DNA of 6,543 bases from Ruminiclostridium sp. GTDB lineage: Bacteria; Bacillota_A; Clostridia; Oscillospirales; Ruminococcaceae. The number at the start of each line of letters is the position of its first letter. Position 1 is the first letter of the stretch. The DNA is taken from NCBI GenBank assembly GCA_017550775.1, contig JAFZOA010000237.1:1-6543 (forward strand), in the 5' to 3' direction. A model generated the notes under the pieces. It ran no database searches, was not told the DNA's origin, and saw only the letters and a program-made list of their open reading frames with translations. Made by a program: the position numbers and the translations under genes. Below, one piece after another: positions 1-4,492 of this stretch.

Positions 1-251
1 TCCGACTCCGAAACATTCCTAAGATATACGGCATATTCGTGTTCGCAAATCTCACAGACAATATCGCCGGAACGGAAGTTAAGTCCTACGATCTCTTTGA
101 ACGCTCCGAGGATCTGTCCGGATGCATTGCCGCCGTATTCCCCGCCCGTCTTCCCGAAGCCGTCGAGCTCGACGATGAGAAGAGCACCGCTTCCCTCAAG
201 ACAGGGTGCGTTTAATAAGTCTTCGGCTTCTGTGCGATCTTTTTCTGTCAT
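1..251 (-). CDS. Degenerate GGDEF-domain protein, N-terminal part (truncated by window edge)
   Basis: Reading leftward from ATG at 251 gives 83 codons before the window ends. An in-frame TGA three codons upstream fixes this as the first possible start, and a weak AGAGAG site lies about 10 nt before it. The protein enters a GGDEF fold almost at once: ALLIVELDGF (residues 23-32) matches the first strand, and RSGD then IVCEI then CEHEY (60-73) matches the I-site and signature hairpin of diguanylate cyclases. The signature itself is lost, with CEHEY where GG(D/E)EF is expected. By alignment to PleD from memory, the guanine-binding Asn is Gly and the conserved Asp of the GD pair is Gln, so cyclase activity is unlikely. 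The RxxD inhibitory-site motif is kept, which would fit a c-di-GMP sensor or a purely structural domain. No membrane or sensor domain precedes it; the C-terminal part is outside the window. The fold call is fairly sure; the role is inferred. Confidence 0.7.
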   Translation of the reverse strand, partial: MTEKDRTEAEDLLNAPCLEGSGALLIVELDGFGKTGGEYGGNASGQILGAFKEIVGLNFRSGDIVCEICEHEYAVYLRNVSES

Positions 252-284
252 ATTTTTTCAGCTCTCTTTCAGATGTTTTATTTG

Positions 285-313
285 ATTTTATCATATATCT
301 ACATAAGTGTCAA
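285..313 (-). promoter_or_regulatory. Sigma-A promoter for the degenerate GGDEF gene
   Basis: On the minus strand there is a consensus TTGACA -35 (313-308), a 17-bp spacer and TAAAAT as -10 (290-285), preceded by TG to give TGaTAAAAT, an extended -10. Transcription would start near 278, leaving a leader of about 27 nt before the ATG at 251. This supports the chosen start. Confidence 0.75.
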
Positions 314-440
314 TGGTTTTATTCGGTCAATACGGAAAGTGTTCGGATAAAAGTGAACCGAATTATTTGTATTATGTGTAATGATATTGTGTAAAACTAC
401 AGAAATTGGACTTTTCGTCATTACCCGACAAAAAATGCTG
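314..440. other. Divergent intergenic region with a 7-bp inverted repeat
   Basis: This AT-rich stretch separates the minus-strand GGDEF promoter from the plus-strand promoter at 441. I see no gene in it. The only structure found is ATTCGGT at 321-327 with its complement ACCGAAT at 357-363, plus a nearby direct repeat of AAAGTG at 336-341 and 350-355. These sit just upstream of the minus-strand -35 and could be an operator, but a 7-bp inverted repeat in a region this size may be chance. Confidence 0.3.
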
Positions 441-469
441 TTGACAACATAAAGCCATGATGCTATAAT
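441..469 (+). promoter_or_regulatory. Near-perfect sigma-A promoter for the 108-aa orphan gene
   Basis: TTGACA (441-446), a 17-bp spacer and TATAAT (464-469), with TGC just before the -10 (TGnTATAAT extended element). Predicted transcription start is near 476, giving a leader of about 136 nt. The ATG at 468 that opens the longest reading frame lies inside the -10 box, so it cannot be the start on this transcript. Confidence 0.85.
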
Positions 470-485
470 GTATCAGAAAAGAAGA

Positions 486-564
486 CCGTATCACAAGCCC
501 GTTATTACAGAGCAAAAAATACAGCCGGATAACGGAACTGAAAAAATAAATAAAACAGATACGG
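486..564 (+). promoter_or_regulatory. Foldable 5' leader with two nested stems
   Basis: Within the leader of the 108-aa gene, CCGTATC (486-492) is perfectly complementary to GATACGG (558-564). Inside that pair, CCGTTAT (499-505) is perfectly complementary to ATAACGG (529-535), extendable by one wobble pair. The nested order is compatible with one secondary structure whose 5' arm begins about 10 nt after the predicted transcript start. It matches no riboswitch class I recognise. Each 7-bp match alone could occur by chance in a leader of this length; the nesting is the reason to note it. Confidence 0.35.
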
Positions 565-611
565 ACAAAAGAAAAGTAATGTGTAACAAAAGAAAACGAA
601 AGGAGAACAAC

Positions 612-938
612 ATGAAAACAACACTGATATTTGCCGGCTCCGGTGAGACCTATTTATCGGTGGTATTCAAACAAGGTGAGATCACGCACAGGAACATAAA
701 GCAGTACAGTACGCTTTATTATGCCGATATCACCGACTCCGATAAAGACGGTTTTTCCGTCAGGTTTCATCTTCCTTATTTCAGGAAATTCAACAAGAGC
801 GGTTTTATCTCAAAGCAGAGCGCGCTTAATTATGAGCAGGATATCCTCGACGCTCATTTTGAAGAGTATCTCGCGGAAGATCCCGACGAACTGTACGAAA
901 ACGATGTCCCCTCTCTCTGTCAGACAGGGATAGCATGA
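612..938 (+). CDS. Hypothetical protein, 108 aa, unknown family
   Basis: I do not recognise this protein. The start at 612 is chosen because AGGAG (601-605) sits 6 nt upstream. An in-frame ATG at 579 has no comparable site, and the one at 468 lies in the promoter -10. The sequence begins MKTTLIFAGSGETYLSVVF and looks beta-rich to about residue 55 (alternating hydrophobic stretches such as TLIF, YLSVVF, GFSVRFHLP). A basic, aromatic segment near 55-70 (FRKFNKSGFISKQ) follows, then an acidic helix-like tail (EEYLAEDPDELYEND). There is no signal peptide, membrane segment or metal motif. It is probably a small soluble cytoplasmic protein. It has its own consensus promoter and terminator, so it is transcribed alone. 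Clear expression signals make it a believable gene; its function is unknown. Confidence 0.75.
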   Translation: MKTTLIFAGSGETYLSVVFKQGEITHRNIKQYSTLYYADITDSDKDGFSVRFHLPYFRKFNKSGFISKQSALNYEQDILDAHFEEYLAEDPDELYENDVPSLCQTGIA

Positions 939-953
939 CACTAACGAATAAAG

Positions 954-990
954 CGGTATTTCTCATAACTGACGGGAAATACCGTTTTTT
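954..990 (+). terminator. Intrinsic terminator after the 108-aa gene
   Basis: CGGTATTTCTC (954-964) pairs with GGGAAATACCG (974-984), 11 bp including one wobble, with a 9-nt loop, followed by six T (985-990). It lies 16 nt past the stop codon. The other strand carries CTTTATT after the same stem, so it could also stop leftward transcription weakly. Confidence 0.85.
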
Positions 991-1010
991 CAAAAAAAGC
1001 TCAAAATCTA

Positions 1011-1039
1011 TTGACAACATAATGCTAAATATGTATAAT
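1011..1039 (+). promoter_or_regulatory. Consensus sigma-A promoter for the leader and the Lys/Ala-rich gene
   Basis: TTGACA (1011-1016), 17-bp spacer, TATAAT (1034-1039). The first 12 bases, TTGACAACATAA, are identical to those of the promoter at 441. The predicted start near 1046 gives a leader of about 190 nt before the ATG at 1236. Confidence 0.85.
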
Positions 1040-1056
1040 TAAAGTAAATAAACAGG

Positions 1057-1202
1057 CGATCGTGAAAGTCGAAGCGTAACTCTCCTTTCTTTCGGGAGGC
1101 AGAGAAATATGATAAAACTTTTATTTCTTGTAAAATGGAGAAATTTCAATTTTAGAATTGTAAAAATGCTTTATCTGAAGACATTTCAGATTTTTACGAT
1201 CG
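1057..1202 (+). promoter_or_regulatory. Structured 5' leader closed by a 14-bp long-range stem
   Basis: Positions 1057-1070 pair without interruption with 1189-1202: 14 bp, two of them G-U. The 5' arm starts about 11 nt after the predicted transcript start. Inside lie a hairpin formed by 1080-1089 with 1094-1104 (10 bp, one bulged C, TTTC loop) and a short hairpin CAATT/AATTG (1147-1151 with 1156-1160). A further hairpin, ATCTGAA/TTCAGAT (1173-1179 with 1185-1191), overlaps the 3' arm of the long stem, as does the possible pair GTAAAA (1160-1165) with TTTTAC (1192-1197). The long stem and these local pairings are therefore mutually exclusive, an arrangement typical of a two-state RNA switch. 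I recognise no known riboswitch core. The pairing is visible; a regulatory function is inferred. Confidence 0.5.
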
Positions 1203-1207
1203 GCTAA
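1109..1207 (+). CDS. Candidate small cationic hydrophobic peptide, 32 aa
   Basis: ATG at 1109 opens 32 codons ending in TAA at 1205-1207. A strong GGGAGG ribosome binding site (1094-1099) lies 9 nt upstream. The peptide starts MIKLLFLVKWRNF and ends KTFQIFTIG. It has six Lys/Arg and no acidic residue, the rest being mostly Leu, Ile, Phe, Val and Met. Charged residues at 3, 9, 16 and 24 are about one heptad apart, so an amphipathic membrane-binding helix is plausible. The ribosome binding site is inside the 1080-1104 hairpin, so translation could be gated by RNA folding. It could be a leader peptide for the gene at 1236, a type I toxin-like or antimicrobial-like peptide, or simply AT-rich sequence that encodes such residues by default. 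The start signal argues for the first two; I do not recognise a family. Confidence 0.35.
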   Translation: MIKLLFLVKWRNFNFRIVKMLYLKTFQIFTIG

Positions 1208-1216
1208 ATTATAACA
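1208..1216 (-). promoter_or_regulatory. Possible antisense promoter (extended -10 only)
   Basis: On the minus strand this reads TGTTATAAT, a perfect TGnTATAAT extended -10, placed just beyond the stop codon of the 32-aa frame. No good -35 is seen 16-19 bp upstream. If active, it would start near 1201 and give an RNA complementary to the whole small reading frame and its leader. The surroundings are AT-rich, so chance is a real alternative. Confidence 0.3.
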
Positions 1217-1235
1217 AAAAAACGGAGGAAAAAAC

Positions 1236-1763
1236 ATGGCAAGACCCAGAAAAACAGTAACAGCCGAAAAAGCTGTTGAAGAAAAAAAAGAAGTGATCAA
1301 GACCGCAGAAGCTCAGGCTGAAAAGGCTCCCGCAAAGAGAGGACGTCCTCCCAAGAAAGCTGTGGAAGCTAAGGCTGCCGCAGAGAAGAAGGTCGTTGAG
1401 AAAAAGACTGCTGAGAAGAAAACTGCTCCCGCAGAGAAAAAAGTCGCAGAGAAGAAAGCTCCCGCTGCTAAGAAAACTGCCGAGAAAAAGGCTGCTGCAA
1501 AAAAATCTCCTGCTGTTAAGAAAACTGCCGAGAAAAAAGCTCCCGCAGCGAAAAAGACAGCCGAGAAGAAAACTACCGGTATCAGCGTCGTATTACAGTA
1601 CAACGACAAGGAAGCGGATATCGAGCAGATCAAGAGCAAGGTGACCGAAGCGATCAGGAACAGCGGAAATCGCGTTTCCAAAGATCTCATCATTTACATC
1701 AAGCCCGCAGAGAATGCCGCTTACTATGTCAACGGCGATGAAAACGGAAAAATTGATCTTTAA
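1236..1763 (+). CDS. Lys/Ala-rich histone-H1-like protein with AT-hook and DUF6465-like C-terminus
   Basis: The 175-residue protein starts at an ATG with GGAGG (1224-1228) 7 nt upstream. Residues 34-40 (KRGRPPK) form an AT-hook core, and RPRK at 3-6 is a partial one. Residues 45-112 are a low-complexity Lys/Ala/Glu/Pro tract like bacterial histone H1 or HupB tails, with three copies of (A/S)PA(A/V)KKTAEKK at 75-85, 91-101 and 102-112. Residues 115-175 form a compact domain (GISVVLQYNDKEADI, then IIYIKPAENAAYYVNG, ending GKIDL) that resembles the clostridial DUF6465 family as I remember it. The likely role is binding DNA or RNA through the basic tail, as a nucleoid-associated or stress protein in the cytoplasm; this is inferred. 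A terminator-like hairpin separates it from the antiporter. Its own leader is long and foldable. Confidence 0.8.
   Translation: MARPRKTVTAEKAVEEKKEVIKTAEAQAEKAPAKRGRPPKKAVEAKAAAEKKVVEKKTAEKKTAPAEKKVAEKKAPAAKKTAEKKAAAKKSPAVKKTAEKKAPAAKKTAEKKTTGISVVLQYNDKEADIEQIKSKVTEAIRNSGNRVSKDLIIYIKPAENAAYYVNGDENGKIDL
1458..1571 (+). repeat. Coding tandem repeats, 11-codon unit
   Basis: Three near-identical units encoding (A/S)PA(A/V)KKTAEKK, with a 5-codon insertion (AAAKK) after the first. The 20-mer AAGAAAACTGCCGAGAAAAA occurs exactly at 1470-1489 and 1518-1537. In-frame gain or loss of units by recombination or slippage would change tail length without breaking the gene. Confidence 0.8.
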
Positions 1764-1768
1764 TGCCT

Positions 1769-1802
1769 GCGAGCCAATCTGACAGTTGGCTCGTTATCTT
1801 TT
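1769..1802 (+). terminator. Terminator-like hairpin between the Lys/Ala-rich gene and the antiporter
   Basis: CGAGCCAA (1770-1777) pairs with TTGGCTCG (1786-1793), 8 bp, with an 8-nt loop, followed by TTATCTTTTC. It begins 6 nt past the stop codon. The U-tract is interrupted, so some readthrough into the antiporter, which starts at 1821, is likely. I see no clear promoter between the hairpin and that gene. Confidence 0.65.
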
Positions 1803-1820
1803 CAGGAGAATTGTCGAATT

Positions 1821-3467
1821 ATGAAAAAGTATGTCAGCAAGATTATTTTTGCGATGATCGTGGTCGTTTTCATCGTATTCTGTGCAATACAGGCTCCGAT
1901 AACCTCTGCGGTCAATTCTCTCTGGTCGCTGCTCCCACCGATCGTCGCTATCGGTCTCGCACTGATAACCAAAGAGGTTTATTCCTCACTGTTCATCGGT
2001 ATCGTTACGGGCGGTGTTCTGTACGCGATATCCAACGGTCTCGGATTTGAAGGCGTGTTCAACACTGTAGTCAACGACGGTCTGATCTCAAATATCTCGG
2101 ACTCCGGAAACGTCGGTATTCTTGTATTCCTCGTTGTTCTCGGCATCATCGTGGTGCTTATGAACAGAGCCGGAGGAAGCCGTGCTTACGGAGAATGGGC
2201 TGCGGCTCACATCAAGACCCGCAAGGGTGCCTGCATTTCAACTTTCCTGCTCGGCGCTCTGATATTTGTGGATGACTATTTCAACTGTCTCACGGTAGGT
2301 TCGGTTATGCGCCCCGTAACGGACAAGCACAACGTATCCCGTGCAAAGCTCGCGTACCTCATAGACGCAACAGCCGCTCCTATCTGCATTATCGCTCCGA
2401 TATCCTCATGGGCGGCGGCGGTAAGCGGTACGGTTGACGGTGTTAACGGTATCCAGCTGTTTGTTGACACTATACCTTACAACCTCTATGCGATACTGAC
2501 TATACTTATGGTGATCTTCATTGCACTCTCCGACACAGACTACGGTATGATGAAGAAGCATGAGGACAATGCTAAAAAGGGCGACCTTTTTACGACACGA
2601 AAGAAGGTATATCCGGACGACGATACCCCCGCTCATACCAAGGGAAAGGTCATCGATCTTTTGTTGCCGGTAGTGGTTCTTATCGTTATGTGTGTACTCG
2701 GAATGATATACACCGGCGGATTTTTCTCCGGCGCGGATTTCATCACAGCCTTTGCGGATTGTGATGCTTGCTACGGGCTTGCACTCGGTTCTATCGGCGC
2801 GCTGCTTATAATCATCGCGTACCTGATGATCCGCGGTGTGATGAATTTCGGAGAATGCATGGACTGCATTTCGGCGGGATTCAAGCAGATGGTACCGGCG
2901 ATACTTATACTCACCTTCGCGTGGAGCTTGAACTCCATGACCTCGATGCTCGAGGCGGGACCGTTTGTATCTGTTCTCGTTGACAGCGTTACCGAGATAC
3001 AGGCGCTTCTTCCGGTGATACTTTTCGTTGTTGCTATCGGTCTTTCCTTCGCAACAGGTACATCGTGGGGAACATTCGGTATCCTTATCCCGATCGTGAC
3101 GCAGGTGTTCCATGACGACCTCGCACTCACGGCTGAGACGGGTGTTATACCGGAGATCGTTATAATCTGCATTTCCGCGTGTCTTGCGGGTGCGGTATGC
3201 GGCGACCACTGCTCACCGATCTCCGATACGACTATCATGGCTTCTACGGGTGCACAGTGCGACCATGTCAACCACGTTTCCACACAGATGCCGTATGCGT
3301 TCACAGTCGCAGGTGTCTGCGCAGTGGGCTTCCTGATCGCAGGATATGTTTCCAATGTATTCGCGGTTCTCGGTATCTCGATAGCTTTGATGATCGCGGT
3401 ACTGCTATTTATCAGATTAATGTCTAAAAGAAAAAAAGCTTCCGCTGTAAGTTCGGAAAGCAAATGA
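1821..3467 (+). CDS. NhaC-family Na+/H+ antiporter
   Basis: A 548-residue polytopic membrane protein, near the long end for the family. The first membrane segment spans about 6-24, and many further hydrophobic segments follow (for example 36-70, 98-115, 278-298, 316-338, 396-425, 494-534). A charged cytoplasmic-looking loop lies at 240-278 and a basic tail at the end. Family hallmarks are visible: FVDDYFNCLTVGSVMRPVTD (149-168), IAPISSWAA (191-199), GTSWGTFGI (413-421), GDHCSPISDTT (461-471) and HVSTQMPYA (485-493). Members exchange Na+ for H+, and some couple malate or lactate; the substrate cannot be read from sequence alone. AGGAGA (1804-1809) lies 11 nt before the ATG. Transcription may come partly by readthrough of the hairpin at 1769-1802. 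The family is sure; the exact transported ions are inferred. Confidence 0.9.
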   Translation: MKKYVSKIIFAMIVVVFIVFCAIQAPITSAVNSLWSLLPPIVAIGLALITKEVYSSLFIGIVTGGVLYAISNGLGFEGVFNTVVNDGLISNISDSGNVGILVFLVVLGIIVVLMNRAGGSRAYGEWAAAHIKTRKGACISTFLLGALIFVDDYFNCLTVGSVMRPVTDKHNVSRAKLAYLIDATAAPICIIAPISSWAAAVSGTVDGVNGIQLFVDTIPYNLYAILTILMVIFIALSDTDYGMMKKHEDNAKKGDLFTTRKKVYPDDDTPAHTKGKVIDLLLPVVVLIVMCVLGMIYTGGFFSGADFITAFADCDACYGLALGSIGALLIIIAYLMIRGVMNFGECMDCISAGFKQMVPAILILTFAWSLNSMTSMLEAGPFVSVLVDSVTEIQALLPVILFVVAIGLSFATGTSWGTFGILIPIVTQVFHDDLALTAETGVIPEIVIICISACLAGAVCGDHCSPISDTTIMASTGAQCDHVNHVSTQMPYAFTVAGVCAVGFLIAGYVSNVFAVLGISIALMIAVLLFIRLMSKRKKASAVSSESK

Positions 3468-3475
3468 TGTATTCA

Positions 3476-3509
3476 CTCTCCACGCGAAAGCGTGGAGAGC
3501 TTTTGTTTC
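3476..3509 (+). terminator. Strong intrinsic terminator after the antiporter
   Basis: CTCTCCACGC (3476-3485), a GAAA tetraloop and GCGTGGAGAG (3490-3499) form a perfect 10-bp stem, followed by CTTTTGTTT. It begins 8 nt past the antiporter stop and fills the gap between two convergent genes. On the minus strand the stem is followed by TGAATACATC, which has no U-tract, so it is not obviously a terminator for sigG. Confidence 0.9.
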
Positions 3510-4280
3510 TCACAGCTCTTTCTTAATCTTGTTAAGCGCACCTTTTTCAAGCCGGGATACCTGTGCCTGACTTATACCGATCTCATCCGCGACCTCGACC
3601 TGTGTTTTCCCTTGCAGGAATCGCAGGTTGAGTATCTTTTTTTCCCGGCTCCCGAGCGCCGATATCGCGTCCTTAAGCGCAATTTCGTTCAGCCAGTTCA
3701 CATCGTCGTTGTTGTCGCCGATCTGATCCATAACATATACCGTGTCTCCGGATTCCGAAAACACCGGTTCATATAACGAGATAGGTTCGCTCACGGCTTC
3801 GAGCGCGATAACAACGTCTTCCCTTCTGCATCCCGTTTTCGCCGCGATCTCTTCGATAGTCGGCTCACGTTTCAGTTCCGACGTGAGTGCTTCTTTCGCC
3901 TGCATCGCTTTGTATGCAGTATCTCGCAGAGAGCGGCTCACACGTATCTGTCCGCTGTCACGGATATGTCTTTTTACTTCACCCTCGATCATCGGTACGG
4001 CGTATGTGCTGAACTTCACGCCGAATTCCACCGAGAAATTATCTATAGCCTTTATCAGCCCTATACAGCCTACCTGAAACAGATCGTCCGGGCTTTCACC
4101 GCGCCCTGCAAACTTCTGTATCACGCTTAGCACGAGACGGAGATTACCGTTGATAAGCTCCTCGCGGGCTTTCATATCTCCCTGGGCGGTACGTTTCAGA
4201 AGCTCGGTCTTTTCGGTCTCCGAGAGCACTCTCAGCTTTGATGTATTGATTCCGCTTATCTCAACTTTCCCGTAATACAT
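3510..4280 (-). CDS. sigG: RNA polymerase sporulation sigma factor SigG
   Basis: The 256-residue protein has the full length expected for SigG. Residues 5-20 (KVEISGINTSKLRVLS) match the N-terminal leader that marks SigG and is absent from SigF. Region 2 is clear (NGNLRLVLSVIQKF 44-57, DDLFQVGCIGLIKAIDNF 65-82, FSTYAVPMIEGEVKRHIRD 90-108), as are RVSRSLRDTAYKA (113-125, entering region 3) and a region 4 helix-turn-helix (GKTQVEVADEIGISQAQVSR, 224-243). SigG directs late forespore gene expression after engulfment, following SigF. The start at 4280 has a strong GGAGGT site (4293-4288) 7 nt upstream. The gene stands alone here, convergent with the antiporter and divergent from the DnaD gene, not next to sigE as in Bacillus. 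I found no convincing SigF- or SigG-type promoter upstream. Confidence 0.95.
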   Translation of the reverse strand: MYYGKVEISGINTSKLRVLSETEKTELLKRTAQGDMKAREELINGNLRLVLSVIQKFAGRGESPDDLFQVGCIGLIKAIDNFSVEFGVKFSTYAVPMIEGEVKRHIRDSGQIRVSRSLRDTAYKAMQAKEALTSELKREPTIEEIAAKTGCRREDVVIALEAVSEPISLYEPVFSESGDTVYVMDQIGDNNDDVNWLNEIALKDAISALGSREKKILNLRFLQGKTQVEVADEIGISQAQVSRLEKGALNKIKKEL

Positions 4281-4413
4281 ACCGATGACCTCCGATATTG
4301 GATTGCAAGAAAAGTATTGACTGAGAAGGTTCGGATATTCCCGTTACATTCTGGTAATATTTAGCGGTCGTTCTTCTTTTACCTTATGTTCCCAATTAGC
4401 AAACAAAAAAGTA

Positions 4414-4442
4414 TTGCAAAACTATCCAAGTTGTGATATAAT
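4414..4442 (+). promoter_or_regulatory. Sigma-A promoter of the DnaD/helicase-loader operon
   Basis: TTGCAA (4414-4419) as -35, 17-bp spacer, TATAAT (4437-4442), preceded by TGA to give a perfect TGnTATAAT extended -10. The predicted start near 4449 gives a leader of about 44 nt. The rest of the sigG-DnaD gap (4294-4413) shows no other clear feature. Confidence 0.85.
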
Positions 4443-4492
4443 ATATAAGAATATGCGCAATTTCCGTTTTTTCTGCGAAAGGACGTGCTTTT

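Noticed and set aside
468..611. Longer version of the 108-aa gene starting at ATG 468 (or 579)
   Set aside because: ATG 468 lies inside the -10 box of a near-perfect promoter, so it would not be in the mRNA. ATG 579 lacks a good ribosome binding site, while ATG 612 has AGGAG at proper spacing.
1175..1181. CTGAAGA resembling the hammerhead ribozyme CUGANGA core
   Set aside because: The required GAAA box and flanking stems do not follow in the right order; the bases are better explained by the ATCTGAA/TTCAGAT hairpin.
1057..1202. Match of the leader to a known riboswitch (c-di-GMP, guanidine, fluoride, SAM, THF, Na+/Li+ types considered)
   Set aside because: None of the conserved core strings I remember for these classes is present, so no class is assigned.
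1380..1571. Repeats as a CRISPR array
   Set aside because: The repeats are contiguous codon repeats in frame within a coding gene, without unique spacers.
1313..1693. 126-codon minus-strand frame opposite the Lys/Ala-rich gene
   Set aside because: Its Ala/Phe-rich translation is just the complement of the Lys/Ala codon repeats; no ribosome binding site or promoter supports it.
2406..3463. Two long minus-strand frames (about 267 and 230 codons) across the antiporter gene
   Set aside because: They oppose a clearly recognisable antiporter, have no family character or start signals, and arise from codon bias of the true frame.
4294..4400. SigF- or SigG-type promoter upstream of sigG
   Set aside because: Candidates such as GAATA (4340-4336) or GGGAATATC have poor partners or wrong spacing; none matches both elements.
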